From Paraclostridium sordellii (GTDB taxonomy: Bacteria; Bacillota; Clostridia; Peptostreptococcales; Peptostreptococcaceae), in NCBI RefSeq assembly GCF_000953675.1, contig NZ_LN679998.1:2029963-2093962 (forward strand): a stretch of 64,000 bases of DNA, read 5' to 3'. Every line of letters begins with the position of its first letter. Position 1 is the stretch's first letter. Shown here piece by piece: positions 24,409 to 34,331 of the stretch. The position numbers were made by a program, and so were the translations under genes. The notes below the pieces were generated by a model that searched no databases, had not been told where the DNA came from, and was given only the letters and a program-made list of their open reading frames with translations.

Positions 24409-25821
24409 TTATTCTAAAGCTTCGACAAATTTATCTTTAGAAGAATACAAATCTTTTTTCTTATAAATAAAATACCCAATAACCCATCTTATACAAACAT
24501 CAAGTCCCATAGCTACCCAGACCCACTGAATATCTAGCTTTGTAAAATATACTATAAATATAGTAAATGGAACTCTTATTCCCCATATCCCAATAGCAGA
24601 TATAATCATTGGTAATTTTGTAAATCCAGAACCTCTAAGCGCTCCATTTATTACTCCACCTAAGTTACCTGCAAGTTGTATAACTCCCATAACTATTAAA
24701 TATTTGGCTGATATATCTATAAGTTGGCTATCATTGGTTAATATCAACATAAGTTGTTTTGGAAAAAATATTAAAGGAATAGAAGTTATTAAAGTGATTA
24801 TTATTGTAGACTTAAACAACTCCTTCATATAACTTTTACCTAATTCCTCATTTTTAGCTCCTACACACTGGCCTACAAAGGCTGTAGCTGCTATTGCAAA
24901 AGCATTTGATGGCATAAAAGATATAGACTCTGCTTGAAGTCCCAATTGATATGCTGCAAGAGTTACTTCCCCATAATTTAGTATTGCACGAGTTAAAATA
25001 ATCGTAGATAATTGCCAAAAAGAGTTTTCAATGGATATTGGTATTCCTATTTTATATACGTTTTTAATTTGATTAATATCAGGTTTTAATCCTTTTAAGA
25101 ATTCTTTTAGATTAAACTTTATTTTTTCTACCCTTTCTCCAAAATACACATATCCTTTTTTACTGTTAAACATTAAGTACATACCATAAAAACAAGCTAA
25201 AAAATATCCACTAAAAGTACCAATAGCTGCTCCTTGAACTCCAAGCTTTGGCATGTTAAAGTTTCCAAATATAAATAAATATCCTACAATTATACTTGTA
25301 ATATTCATGGACATAGCTATTTTCATAGAAATTTTGGCTTTATTCATAGACTGTAAACTAGATGTGCAGATAAGCATCATACTCATAAAGTATAATGACC
25401 AAGAAGAAGTTTTTAAACACTTAGATGCAATAATCATTAAATCATTACTTGGATTAAATATAGATAATACAAATTCGGTATTTAAAAATATAAATTGTTG
25501 GATGATAAAAATTAAAATGCTAAGTCCAATAATAGTCTGCTTTATTATATATTTTATTTGATTAGTATTTTTAGATCCATATGCCTGAGCCACAAATACT
25601 GCACTACCCATAGTTATCCCTCTTAAAATTGCCCAGGTTATATTAATTATTCTATTACTTAAACTGAAAGCACTTATAGATACCGGATCTAATCTTCCCA
25701 TCATACCAGTTAAGCAAAATCCAGATGTCATTTGAAGTATACTTTCTATAACTATAGGAAGCACCATTATTTGTATGGTTTTTCTTATTTCATTTTGACT
25801 TATTTGAGTCTTAGCCTCCAT
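24409..25821 (-). CDS. MATE-family multidrug exporter
   Basis: 470 aa with 12 predicted membrane segments arranged in two MatE halves (about 15-230 and 245-455). Family features are MVLPIVIESILQMTSGF at the start of helix 1 and GVINGALRGSGFTKLPM in the second half. MATE proteins export drugs or toxic cations using Na+ or H+ gradients; the substrate here is unknown. GGGGGGAT precedes the ATG. It is a single gene, convergent with the small DUF3953-like gene. Confidence 0.87.
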   Translation of the reverse strand: MEAKTQISQNEIRKTIQIMVLPIVIESILQMTSGFCLTGMMGRLDPVSISAFSLSNRIINITWAILRGITMGSAVFVAQAYGSKNTNQIKYIIKQTIIGLSILIFIIQQFIFLNTEFVLSIFNPSNDLMIIASKCLKTSSWSLYFMSMMLICTSSLQSMNKAKISMKIAMSMNITSIIVGYLFIFGNFNMPKLGVQGAAIGTFSGYFLACFYGMYLMFNSKKGYVYFGERVEKIKFNLKEFLKGLKPDINQIKNVYKIGIPISIENSFWQLSTIILTRAILNYGEVTLAAYQLGLQAESISFMPSNAFAIAATAFVGQCVGAKNEELGKSYMKELFKSTIIITLITSIPLIFFPKQLMLILTNDSQLIDISAKYLIVMGVIQLAGNLGGVINGALRGSGFTKLPMIISAIGIWGIRVPFTIFIVYFTKLDIQWVWVAMGLDVCIRWVIGYFIYKKKDLYSSKDKFVEALE

Positions 25822-25926
25822 TTTATCCCCCCAATATTAGTTTTACTTTCACTAAATATTATATCAATCTTTAATATTTATGTACTCATAGGGTGAATTT
25901 TATATTTATAATTTTATTAATATGAT

Positions 25927-25977
25927 AAAAAATTAGATATACCAAAAGTTTTCACTTTTGGTATATCTAATTTTTTA
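25927..25977. terminator. Bidirectional terminator
   Basis: AAAATTAGATATACCAAAAG pairs with CTTTTGGTATATCTAATTTT over a 6-base loop, ending 3 bases before the stop of the 25980-26303 gene. Confidence 0.85.
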
Positions 25978-25979
25978 TC

Positions 25980-26303
25980 TTAATTCTTATTTTTTATATT
26001 CCTTCTATACCTAGTAAAGTTCATTATATCTATAGCAATAAAACTTACTCCAACTCCAATCATTATAGAACCTTTCATATAACCTGTAATAACTCCAACT
26101 AAAACTCCAATTAAAATACCCATTGCGATGTATATAGCTACCTTTACTTTTTTATTAATTTTTAATTGTATATACACCCCCATCCTTGTATATAAAAAAG
26201 CTCCTACTATAAGTCCAACTAAGGATAGTACTATGGTCTCTTGCATATTTCCTAGAGTTAATCCTATCCCTAATCCTACAAGAATACATCCAAGTGCTAC
26301 CAT
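25980..26303 (-). CDS. Small glycine-rich membrane protein
   Basis: 107 aa with four hydrophobic segments. The glycine spacing (CILVGLGIGLTLG and MGILIGVLVGVITGYMKG) suggests tightly packed helices. No family recognised. AGGGGC precedes the ATG. It stands alone, divergent from the Ca2+/Na+ antiporter gene with about 155 bases between. Confidence 0.6.
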   Translation of the reverse strand: MVALGCILVGLGIGLTLGNMQETIVLSLVGLIVGAFLYTRMGVYIQLKINKKVKVAIYIAMGILIGVLVGVITGYMKGSIMIGVGVSFIAIDIMNFTRYRRNIKNKN

Positions 26304-26458
26304 TTACAACGCCCCTTTTTTTCTTTTTTTATATTATATGTAAATCTATTTTAAAAGTTGTTGATTTTGGTATATATATATTTATAGAAGTATTTTATAT
26401 TAGATTTTAGTATGCTATACTATCTTTTATGTAAATTCAATTTTTAGGGGAGGTTTTT

Positions 26459-27418
26459 ATGCAATTTTTAATTTTAATAATTGGGTTTGTTCTTCTTATT
26501 AAAGGAGCTGATATATTTGTTGAGGGAGCATCATCTATTGCTAAGAAATTTAATGTTCCTCCTATGCTTATAGGCTTAACTATTGTAGCTATGGGAACAA
26601 GTGCCCCTGAAGCTGCAGTTAGTATTTCATCTTCACTTGCAGGTCAAAATGATATGAGTATTGCAAATGTTGTAGGATCTAACTTTTTTAATATTCTTAT
26701 CGTTCTAGGCGTATCAGCTATAATAGCTAAATTACCAGTTCAAAAGGATACTATAAAAAAAGATACTCCATTTTTAATATTTATAAGTGCATTACTTGTT
26801 GTTTTTTGTTTTGGTTTAAAACTAAGTAGATTTGAAGGACTAATACTTTTAATTTTATTTGTAGTATTTTTAATAAATACGATAAAATCAAACTTAAATC
26901 AAAATAATAATGAAGTTTCTAGTGGAGAAACAGCCATAGCTATAGAAATTCCTGATTCTGATTCTAAATCTGTATCTATGCCTAAAACTTTATTAATTTG
27001 TCTAGTAGGTATAATTGGGATTGTATATGGTGGTGATTTAGTTGTAGATTCTGCATCTAGCATAGCAACTTCATTTGGTATGAGTGCTAATTTAGTTGGT
27101 CTTACAATTGTAGCTATGGGAACATCACTTCCTGAGTTTGTAACTTCTGTAATAGCTGTGAGAAAAGGTGAAACAGATATTGCAATAGGAAATGTAATAG
27201 GTTCAAATATATTTAATATATTACTAGTACTAGGATTGGCTGCTATAATCCATCCAATGGCTATAAGTTTAGTAGCTTTCATAGATACTATATTTATGAC
27301 AGCCATAACAATATTACTATATATATTTATTAAGAAAAATAATTCACTTAGTAAAGCTCAAGGTATATTATTTATAATAGTATATTTTGCTTATATGACA
27401 TATACTATAATGCGTTAA
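26459..27418 (+). CDS. Calcium/sodium antiporter of the CaCA family (YrbG-like)
   Basis: 319 aa with about 10 membrane segments in two halves. Each half has the alpha-repeat: GLTIVAMGTSAPEAAVS with NVVGSNFFNILIVLG, and GLTIVAMGTSLPEFVTS with NVIGSNIFNILLVLG. These acidic GTSxPE motifs bind the cations. It exchanges Ca2+ for Na+ or H+ across the cell membrane. GGGGAGG precedes the ATG. Single gene with a terminator directly after the stop. Confidence 0.93.
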   Translation: MQFLILIIGFVLLIKGADIFVEGASSIAKKFNVPPMLIGLTIVAMGTSAPEAAVSISSSLAGQNDMSIANVVGSNFFNILIVLGVSAIIAKLPVQKDTIKKDTPFLIFISALLVVFCFGLKLSRFEGLILLILFVVFLINTIKSNLNQNNNEVSSGETAIAIEIPDSDSKSVSMPKTLLICLVGIIGIVYGGDLVVDSASSIATSFGMSANLVGLTIVAMGTSLPEFVTSVIAVRKGETDIAIGNVIGSNIFNILLVLGLAAIIHPMAISLVAFIDTIFMTAITILLYIFIKKNNSLSKAQGILFIIVYFAYMTYTIMR

Positions 27419-27420
27419 AT

Positions 27421-27450
27421 AAAAAGGAATGAGTTATCTCATTCCTTTTT
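27421..27450. terminator. Bidirectional terminator between the antiporter and DUF4870 genes
   Basis: AAAAAGGAATGAG/CTCATTCCTTTTT, ending across the stop codon of the convergent DUF4870 gene. Confidence 0.87.
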
Positions 27451-27811
27451 ATTTAACACCTAATCTATCTAAAATTCTAAGATTTAAAGGAAAATTAAAT
27501 TCCTTATGTTTATAGTATGATATTATTGCCATTATAAGTATAACTGCATAAATAATAGTCATTACTGGCAATAAATAGGTTCCAATTTTAATTACACATA
27601 AAAGTAAAACTATAAGTTCGTATATTACAAAAGATATATAAAAATCTATCGCTCTTAAACCATTTCTTTTTATAAACTGAGAATCCTTTCCATATATCTT
27701 CCATGCAATAAAAGCAATTATAACTCCTACTATATTTAAAAACATAATAGCTAGTGTAATAATCATCATAATAGAACTTTCATTTTTTGTGCATCTTTTA
27801 TATTCGTCCAT
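27449..27811 (-). CDS. DUF4870-like membrane protein
   Basis: 120 aa with three membrane segments. The layout fits DUF4870: a first helix pair around ITLAIMFLNIVGVIIAFIAW, a loop KRNGLRAIDFYISFVIYE, then a final helix (PVMTIIYAVILIMAIISYY) and a short basic tail. Function unknown. AAGGACG precedes the ATG. Convergent with the antiporter gene. Confidence 0.7.
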   Translation of the reverse strand: MDEYKRCTKNESSIMMIITLAIMFLNIVGVIIAFIAWKIYGKDSQFIKRNGLRAIDFYISFVIYELIVLLLCVIKIGTYLLPVMTIIYAVILIMAIISYYKHKEFNFPLNLRILDRLGVK

Positions 27812-27945
27812 ATATATCGTCCTTTCTTAAACTCATTACTTTATATATTTTGAACTATATATTTAAAATCGTCAATATATATAAGCATTTACTAATTAAT
27901 ATTATTTAGATATAATTTTTATAAGATATAAGTTGGAGGTATAAT

Positions 27946-28455
27946 ATGGCAATTGAGATGAGTATTAAAGATTTATACAATGTTGGCGAAAGTTTTGAAA
28001 GTTGTGTAGGGGGAGGAAGTAAATCTGAAAGAGCTAGAATACCTAAAAATACATCACGTATAAATTTAGATGAAGATATTTTCAATAAAATTTCTAACTA
28101 TGATAATAAGGTAAAATGTTTAGTTTCAGGAGAAATTTGGTGTCCAGATTTTCAACTAAATATTTCTGTATTAAAAAAATTTGCTGATATTAATGATAAC
28201 TTTGACATATCAGTTATAACTATGGGAAGAGGAAAGAAATTTTTAAGTGAAGCTTTAGGTATCGAAAAAGATAATTTCAAAGGTCCTACAATTGTTTTTT
28301 TAGATGAAAATTTTAATATAATAGGAGTATTTGAAGAAAGACCTAAGGCAGTTCTTAAATTTGAAAATTTTGAAGATGTAAAAATAGATTATTATAAAGG
28401 AAAATATTTATCAGATACAGTAAATGATTTTCTTGAAATTTTAAATATAAAATAA
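27946..28455 (+). CDS. Thioredoxin-like protein with a single active-site Cys (WCPDF)
   Basis: 169 aa, soluble, thioredoxin fold from about 45 to the end. The active-site loop is GEIWCPDF (Cys66, Phe69), so the second Cys of CxxC is missing. The cis-Pro region (KGPTIVFLDENFNIIGVFEERP) is intact. It is a paralogue of the protein at 61383-61883, which keeps WCPDC. Without the resolving Cys it cannot act as a classical disulfide reductase; it may make mixed disulfides or have a binding role. TTGGAGG precedes the ATG. Confidence 0.78.
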   Translation: MAIEMSIKDLYNVGESFESCVGGGSKSERARIPKNTSRINLDEDIFNKISNYDNKVKCLVSGEIWCPDFQLNISVLKKFADINDNFDISVITMGRGKKFLSEALGIEKDNFKGPTIVFLDENFNIIGVFEERPKAVLKFENFEDVKIDYYKGKYLSDTVNDFLEILNIK

Positions 28456-28460
28456 TTAAT

Positions 28461-28490
28461 AAAAAGTACTAGATTATTCTAGTACTTTTT
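28461..28490. terminator. Bidirectional terminator
   Basis: AAAAAGTACTAG/CTAGTACTTTTT with a 6-base loop. It ends the thioredoxin-like gene and overlaps the last codons and stop of the convergent MATE gene. Confidence 0.85.
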
Positions 28491-29841
28491 CATCTATATT
28501 CATATACATATCTGATTTTATATTATTTTTAATTCTTAATTTATTATTTCTTAATATAATGCTTGAGATAGCAAGAACTATAGCTTCTGAAACAAAAGTT
28601 GCCATCCATATGCCACTTCCTCCAAATATAAAAGTCATGATAATTAAACTTAAAGTAATTACTACTAAACCTCTTCCAAGAGATACTATACTAGCATGTA
28701 TAGCCTTACCTGTTGCAACACAAAAACCAGATATTATAACATTATATCCCATTATTAAATATGCTACAGATGATATTCTTAATGTTTTTACTGTATATAA
28801 AAATAAACTCATATCTGATTTATCAATAAACATAGCAACAATTTGATTTGCAAATATTATAACTAGTAAAAATGCAATTATTGAAGATTTTTTTATATAA
28901 CTTATACTCATATCAAGAAGTTTTAAAACTGATCTATCATCTTCTTTTCCATAATAATAACTACATATAGGTTGAAGTCCTTGAGAAATTCCTAACATAG
29001 TTGTAAGAACTAATGTTGTTATATAACATATAACACTATAACTTACCAAAGCAGATTCACCAATTAATCTTAATATACTTTGGTTAAATAATAATATGAC
29101 AACTGCTAAACTAGCTTCTGTCATAGAATCTGGTATCCCAATAAATATAATTCTTTTTATAAAATTAAAATCAAATTTAAATTTACAAAATCTAAGCTTT
29201 CCTCTTTTTCTTAAAAAATGGCTTATAAAGAAACTTACTGATAATATTCTAGCTATACCCGTTGCTAAAGCAGCTCCTTCAACTCCCCATTTAAATTGTA
29301 TTACAAATATATAGTCAAGAACTATATTGGTTATGGCAGCTATTATTACTCCTATGGTAGATAGGTGTGGATATCCATCACATTTAATTAAAAGTTCTAA
29401 TCCATAAGATACTAAATAAAATCCGACAAACAAAATGATATTTCCCAAATATCCTTTAACTAAAGGTAATGTAGATTCTGTTGCTCCCAAAAATATGGCT
29501 ATATTCTCTAAGTTAAGTAAACTTATTACCGTTATAAAAATAGATATAATAGCTAATAAAACAGTATTTAAAGTAAAATATTCACTTGCCTTTTTATTAT
29601 CTCCTTTTCCTAAGGTCATAGATACTATAGTAGATGCCCCAGTTGATAGTAAAACTGATAAAGCAAATAAAGTATTTATATATGGTGTTGATATGTTAAC
29701 AGCAGCCAACGCTTCACTTCCAACTCCTCTACTTACAAAAGCTCCATCAACCATAGAGTATAGTGAAAATACCCACATAGATGCTACTGATGGTATTACA
29801 TATTGTTTAAATTGTGTTTTTAAATCTTTCATGTTCTCCAT
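28474..29841 (-). CDS. MATE-family exporter (MepA-like)
   Basis: 455 aa with 12 membrane segments and two MatE halves. Hallmarks are SLYSMVDGAFVSRGVGSEALAAVN near 24-47 and LGISQGLQPICSYYYGKEDD near 263-282, as in the MepA/DinF branch of exporters, which remove cationic drugs by ion antiport. Start: AAGGAGAGG upstream of ATG 29841. It is divergent from a MerR-type regulator and its promoter has the 19-bp spacer expected for MerR control, so drug-induced expression is likely. Confidence 0.88.
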   Translation of the reverse strand: MENMKDLKTQFKQYVIPSVASMWVFSLYSMVDGAFVSRGVGSEALAAVNISTPYINTLFALSVLLSTGASTIVSMTLGKGDNKKASEYFTLNTVLLAIISIFITVISLLNLENIAIFLGATESTLPLVKGYLGNIILFVGFYLVSYGLELLIKCDGYPHLSTIGVIIAAITNIVLDYIFVIQFKWGVEGAALATGIARILSVSFFISHFLRKRGKLRFCKFKFDFNFIKRIIFIGIPDSMTEASLAVVILLFNQSILRLIGESALVSYSVICYITTLVLTTMLGISQGLQPICSYYYGKEDDRSVLKLLDMSISYIKKSSIIAFLLVIIFANQIVAMFIDKSDMSLFLYTVKTLRISSVAYLIMGYNVIISGFCVATGKAIHASIVSLGRGLVVITLSLIIMTFIFGGSGIWMATFVSEAIVLAISSIILRNNKLRIKNNIKSDMYMNIDEKVLE

Positions 29842-29867
29842 AATCTTCCTCTCCTTTCCACAAAGTA

Positions 29868-29898
29868 AATATAAACTATGGTATAATACTCAAGTCAA
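29868..29898 (-). promoter_or_regulatory. MerR-type promoter of the MATE gene
   Basis: On the minus strand TTGACT (29893-29898) and TATATT (29868-29873) are separated by exactly 19 bases. The spacer contains the imperfect dyad ACTTGAGTAT/ATACCATAGT. Over-long spacers with a central dyad are the signature of MerR-family control, where the bound regulator twists the DNA to bring -35 and -10 into register. Confidence 0.7.
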
Positions 29899-29933
29899 CA
29901 CTTTTTAAAATTTTTTAAATTGAGGTGGTTTTC

Positions 29934-30767
29934 ATGAAAAGAAAGTACTATAAAACTGGAGAATTATCTAAAATATATAATTTAGGTAGAGATTCTTTAA
30001 AATACTATGAAAAGTTAGGTCTTTTAAATCCAGGTAGAGACACTAATTCTTACCGGATGTATACTATTAAAGATATTTGTAACTTAAATCTAATTAAAGA
30101 ACTTAGAAGCTTAGATTTCTCTATGCAAAAAATTAAAGAATATCTAGAAAATAGAAATGTAGATACTACAAGGGAAATGTTATTAGAAGAAGTTCGATTT
30201 ATTGATGAAAAATTAAAGGAATTATCATCTCATAAAGAAAGTCTACACAAGCGACTAAGCTCAATCAATAATACTGTAGAACACACTAATTTCAACAGAA
30301 TAGAACTTTTATATATGCCTAAGAGAAAAGTTCTTACAGTTAATTCTAATGTTACTTTTGATGAAAACGTAGACTATTTAATTCAAAGATTAAATGAAAA
30401 ATTTGATGATAAATTTTATGTATTAGGAAACAGTAACTTTGGAGCTGTATTTGATACTAAAAGTGTTACTAAAGGAGTTTTTAATAATTATAAATATATA
30501 TTTTGTTTATTAGATGATGATGCCAAAAATTATGATTTTATAATTGATGAAGGCTATTATGTTACTTATACATATAAAGGAAATTATAAACAAATAAGAA
30601 AAATACTTCCTATGTTATTTAAATTTATAGAGTTTAATAATTATACTATATTAGGCGATCCTTTAGAAATTTATAAAATTGATATATATGAAACCTCTAT
30701 TGAAGATGAGTACGTTACCCAAGTTCAAATTCCAGTTAAATTACTAAGTGATATATATGATTTATAA
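29934..30767 (+). CDS. MerR-family regulator with GyrI-like effector domain
   Basis: 277 aa from ATG 29934. The winged HTH (about 1-70: KTGELSKIYNLGRDSLKYYEKLGLL) is followed by a coiled linker (about 72-115) and a C-terminal GyrI-like/BmrR-type ligand domain (about 125-277). This is the plan of multidrug-sensing regulators such as BmrR. GAGGTGG precedes ATG 29934; the GTG inside it is not the start. It probably activates the divergent MATE gene when bound to a drug. Confidence 0.88.
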   Translation: MKRKYYKTGELSKIYNLGRDSLKYYEKLGLLNPGRDTNSYRMYTIKDICNLNLIKELRSLDFSMQKIKEYLENRNVDTTREMLLEEVRFIDEKLKELSSHKESLHKRLSSINNTVEHTNFNRIELLYMPKRKVLTVNSNVTFDENVDYLIQRLNEKFDDKFYVLGNSNFGAVFDTKSVTKGVFNNYKYIFCLLDDDAKNYDFIIDEGYYVTYTYKGNYKQIRKILPMLFKFIEFNNYTILGDPLEIYKIDIYETSIEDEYVTQVQIPVKLLSDIYDL

Positions 30768-30801
30768 AAAAAGGTGTATCTATTAGATACACCTTTTTTT
30801 A
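30765..30801. terminator. Bidirectional terminator between the MerR gene and the clpB operon
   Basis: AAAAAAAGGTGTATC/GATACACCTTTTTTT with a short loop. It overlaps both convergent stop codons. Confidence 0.87.
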
Positions 30802-31017
30802 TGGAATTAACGCGTCCATTCCAGTTATATATTTTTCTTCTTCTATTGAAGATATAGCACTTAAGTTTATATAAACTCCATCTAATATGCTTACTAATTT
30901 AGATGGTAATTCACCATTTTCATTTAATTTACCTTTTAAAAATTTATCTATAAACTCATTTGTATGATTATAATTTAATTCATACTCACTACCATCCTTC
31001 ATCATGACTTTAATCAC
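30799..31017 (-). CDS. Hypothetical 72-aa protein downstream of clpB
   Basis: Soluble small protein reading (M)IKVMMKDGSEYELNYNHTN and ending YITGMDALIP. The first part looks like a beta-hairpin. The start is a GTG at 31017 with AAGGAG 10 bases upstream; the next ATG has no ribosome site. It is 21 bases behind clpB and shares its terminator, so it may be heat-induced with it. Family not recognised. Confidence 0.6.
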   Translation of the reverse strand: MIKVMMKDGSEYELNYNHTNEFIDKFLKGKLNENGELPSKLVSILDGVYINLSAISSIEEEKYITGMDALIP

Positions 31018-31038
31018 TTGATGCCAACTCCTTTGTGC

Positions 31039-33651
31039 TTATTTATCTTCAACCTTAATATCTATATTATCATCACTACCATCTATAACTATATGACATC
31101 CATTATATATTTGACCTGCTATTACCATCTTAGCAATCTTAGTTTCTAATACATTACCAATATATCTCTTAAGTGGTCTAGCTCCATATATAGGATCATA
31201 ACCTTCTTTTATTAAAATATCTTTTGCATTTTCTGTTATGCTAAGAGTCATTTGTCTATCACTTAATCTTCTTCTTAAATCATCTAAGAATATATCTATT
31301 ATTTTTCTTATACCTTCTTTATCTAGAGGTTTAAACATGATTATATCATCAACTCTGTTTAAGAATTCTGGTTTAAATCTTCTCTTCATTTCACTCATTA
31401 CAAGTTCTTTTGTAGCTTCTGTAATTTCACCATCAAATTTATCACCATCTTCTAATAAGTATGAACTCCCTATATTTGAAGTCATTATGATTATAGTATT
31501 TTTAAAGTCTACTGTTTTACCCTTGTTATCAGTTAATCTACCATCATCTAGTATTTGAAGGAATAGATTAAATACATCTTCATGTGCTTTTTCTATTTCA
31601 TCAAATAATATTACAGAATATGGATTTCTTCTAATAGCTTCTGTTAATTGTCCACCTTCCTCATAACCTACATATCCTGGAGGAGGTCCTATAAGTCTTG
31701 ATACAGCATGTTTTTCCATATATTCAGACATATCTATTCTTATTATATTTTCTTCGCTATCAAATAAATTTCTAGCTAATGTTTTTGCAAGTTCTGTTTT
31801 ACCAACTCCTGTAGGTCCTAGGAATATAAATGATCCAATAGGTTTTTTCTCATCTTTAAGCCCAGCTCTATGACGTATAACTGCATTACTTACAGCAATA
31901 ACTGCATCATCTTGACCTATAACACGAGTTTTAAGTTCATCTTCAAGTCTAAGTAGTTTTTCTTTTTCACTTTCAACTAATTTAGTAACAGGTATGTTAG
32001 TCCATTTACCAACAATTTCTGCAATTTCTTCTTCTGTTACTTCTTCTTTTAGTAAAGAAGTTGAATTATCTGATTCCATTTTATCTTCTGCTTCTTTTAT
32101 TTCTTTTTCAAGATTTGGTATTATACCATATTTTAATTCAGCAGCTTTATTTAAATCATACTCTCTTTCATATCTTTCAACTTCTCCTCTAGCTTCATCT
32201 AATCTTGCTTTAAGATTTCTTACATTCATAATATGAGCTTTTTCTTTTTCATATATAGCACTTAAGTCATCATTTTTAACTTTAAGCTCAGCTAGTTCAT
32301 CTTGAAGTTTTTCAAGTCTTCTTTTACTTGCCTCATCATCTTCTTTTAAAAGCGCTTCTCTTTCTGTTTCTAATGTAAATATTTTTCTTCTAACAATATC
32401 AAGTTCTGTTGGAAGAGAATCTATTTCACTACGTATCATAGCACTAGCTTCATCTATTAAATCTATTGCTTTATCTGGTAAGTATCTATCTTGTATATAT
32501 CTATCAGAAAGTTTAGCTGCAGCTACTATAGCACTATCGTGTATTCTTATACCATGATGAATCTCAAATTTTTCTTTAAGCCCACGAAGTATAGATATAG
32601 TATCACTTACACTAGGTTCATCAGCTATTACTGGTTGGAATCTTCTTTCTAAAGCTTTGTCTTTTTCTATATATTGTCTATACTCATCAAATGTTGTAGC
32701 TCCTATACAGTTTAATTCTCCACGTGCTAGCATTGGTTTTATTAAGTTCCCTGCATCCATAGCACCATCAGTTTTTCCAGCTCCAACTATTGTATGTATC
32801 TCATCTATAAATAATATTATTTTTCCATCTGAACCTTGTACTTCTTTTAAAACTGCTTTTAGTCTTTCTTCAAACTCTCCTCTAAATTTTGCACCTGCTA
32901 TTAATGATCCCATATCAAGGGCAAATATAATCTTATCTTTAAGTCCTTCTGGAACGTCTCCTCTTACTATTCTCTCTGCTAATCCTTCTACTATAGCAGT
33001 TTTACCAACACCTGGCTCACCAATAAGTACAGGATTATTTTTAGTTCTTCTTGAAAGAATTCTTATAACTCTTCTTATTTCTTCATCACGACCTATAACT
33101 GGATCTAGCTTATTTTTCTTAGCTAAATTAATTAAATTTGTACCATATCTAGCCAGTGCATCATAAGTTCCTTCTGGGTCTTGAGTTTCTACTCTTTGAT
33201 TTCCTCTAACTTTTGATAATACTTCTAAGAAACTATTTTTAGTTATATTAAACTGCTTAAATATTTTTCCTATGTTTGAATGTTTTTCTAACTCTATTAA
33301 AGCTAAAAATACATGTTCAACGCTTATATATAAATCATTGAATTCCTTAGAAATTTCTTCTGATTTTATTAATACTTCATTTAACTTTCTTGTAGCTACC
33401 ACACCTTGTGAACTAGCTGCCTCTCCTTGTATTTGAGGTAGTTTTAAAAGTTCAGTTTTTACACTTGCTTTTAGGCCTTCAACAGATATTCCCATTTTTT
33501 CTATTATTCTAGGTATTAATCCATCTTCCTGGTCTATTAATGCATAAAGTAAATGTATTGTATCTACTTGTTGATTATGATTTTTAACAGCTTCGCTAAA
33601 AGCATCATTTAAGCTTTTTTGGACTCTTTGTGTCATTTTATCTACTTCCAT
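31039..33651 (-). CDS. clpB: ATP-dependent disaggregase ClpB
   Basis: 870 aa from ATG 33651. Order: Clp N-domain (about 1-145), AAA1 with GEPGVGKTA near 205 and the LFIDEIH Walker B, a coiled-coil M-domain (about 400-525), AAA2 with GPTGVGKTE near 610 and [10 protein letters not shown], and the D2 small domain. The M-domain separates it from ClpA/ClpC. It rescues aggregated proteins together with DnaK. GGAGGAG precedes ATG 33651; five extra codons upstream are not likely translated. First gene of a two-gene operon. Confidence 0.95.
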   Translation of the reverse strand: MEVDKMTQRVQKSLNDAFSEAVKNHNQQVDTIHLLYALIDQEDGLIPRIIEKMGISVEGLKASVKTELLKLPQIQGEAASSQGVVATRKLNEVLIKSEEISKEFNDLYISVEHVFLALIELEKHSNIGKIFKQFNITKNSFLEVLSKVRGNQRVETQDPEGTYDALARYGTNLINLAKKNKLDPVIGRDEEIRRVIRILSRRTKNNPVLIGEPGVGKTAIVEGLAERIVRGDVPEGLKDKIIFALDMGSLIAGAKFRGEFEERLKAVLKEVQGSDGKIILFIDEIHTIVGAGKTDGAMDAGNLIKPMLARGELNCIGATTFDEYRQYIEKDKALERRFQPVIADEPSVSDTISILRGLKEKFEIHHGIRIHDSAIVAAAKLSDRYIQDRYLPDKAIDLIDEASAMIRSEIDSLPTELDIVRRKIFTLETEREALLKEDDEASKRRLEKLQDELAELKVKNDDLSAIYEKEKAHIMNVRNLKARLDEARGEVERYEREYDLNKAAELKYGIIPNLEKEIKEAEDKMESDNSTSLLKEEVTEEEIAEIVGKWTNIPVTKLVESEKEKLLRLEDELKTRVIGQDDAVIAVSNAVIRHRAGLKDEKKPIGSFIFLGPTGVGKTELAKTLARNLFDSEENIIRIDMSEYMEKHAVSRLIGPPPGYVGYEEGGQLTEAIRRNPYSVILFDEIEKAHEDVFNLFLQILDDGRLTDNKGKTVDFKNTIIIMTSNIGSSYLLEDGDKFDGEITEATKELVMSEMKRRFKPEFLNRVDDIIMFKPLDKEGIRKIIDIFLDDLRRRLSDRQMTLSITENAKDILIKEGYDPIYGARPLKRYIGNVLETKIAKMVIAGQIYNGCHIVIDGSDDNIDIKVEDK

Positions 33652-33689
33652 AAAAAACTCCTCCAAACTTTTAAATTTTTATGTTGGTA

Positions 33690-33699
33690 TGATTATACC
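33690..33699 (-). promoter_or_regulatory. Extended -10 element upstream of clpB
   Basis: TGGTATAATC on the minus strand (TATAAT at 33692-33697), about 40 bases before the start codon. It has the TGN extension that can make up for a weak -35. No CIRCE or CtsR heptad repeat was found around it. Confidence 0.5.
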
Positions 33700-33872
33700 A
33701 CTGTCATATTTATTTAAACAGATTTTGTCAATGTTAATATTTTCTAATTTTTCTTTAATTTAAAAAAATTATCCTTTATAAAAATAAATTTATAATTTAA
33801 ATTTATTATTTACTGTAAACTATGTTATAATTCACTTAGAAAACGTTTTATTATCACTTTGGAGGAACTTAC

Positions 33873-34298
33873 ATGATAAAATATGAAAATAAAAAAATTA
33901 TAAATGCAAATCCAGATAAAATCTTTAATGTATTTTTAGATAATGCTAAAGATACATTTAAAAAAATAAATTTAAAAAATCCTATTGGATGTAAAACAAC
34001 TAAAAATGTTAAAAGAGATTCTAAAGGTAAAAATATATCAACTTCCTATTTAGAAATAACGGATTTAAAAAAAGATAAAGTTTATGAGATAACTTTCACT
34101 ACGGAAGGTCAAACATTTATATCTAGGTATATGTTAAATAAGCTAGATAATAATCAAACAGAGTTGGTCTCTGTTGAAAAATTTATAAATAACAATAATC
34201 CAAACAAAATACTAGACTCTATCACAAAATTCTTTTATTCATCTAAAGTAAAGAAAAGATTTAATCATATAGTTAATAATATAGAATCAAACATATAA
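33873..34298 (+). CDS. DUF3284-like SRPBCC-fold protein
   Basis: 141 aa, soluble. Starts with MIKYENKKIINANPDKIFNV, typical of START/SRPBCC-like domains, with the DUF3284 layout of a beta sheet and a long C-terminal helix (KVKKRFNHIVNNIESNI). Such folds bind hydrophobic ligands; no ligand is known for this group. TGGAGGAAC precedes the ATG. Single gene, divergent from clpB, with a terminator. Confidence 0.72.
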   Translation: MIKYENKKIINANPDKIFNVFLDNAKDTFKKINLKNPIGCKTTKNVKRDSKGKNISTSYLEITDLKKDKVYEITFTTEGQTFISRYMLNKLDNNQTELVSVEKFINNNNPNKILDSITKFFYSSKVKKRFNHIVNNIESNI

Positions 34299-34331
34299 AA
34301 AGTGGATGACTCTTTTTGAGCATCCACTTTT
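34297..34331. terminator. Bidirectional terminator
   Basis: AAAAGTGGATG/CATCCACTTTT with a 12-base loop, touching the stop codons of both convergent genes. Confidence 0.83.

Noticed and set aside
32657-33166. Long open frame antisense to clpB
   Set aside because: It is a shadow of the strongly conserved ClpB reading frame.
33652-33872. CIRCE or CtsR heat-shock operator before clpB
   Set aside because: Neither the CIRCE inverted repeat nor the CtsR heptad direct repeat is present in the interval.
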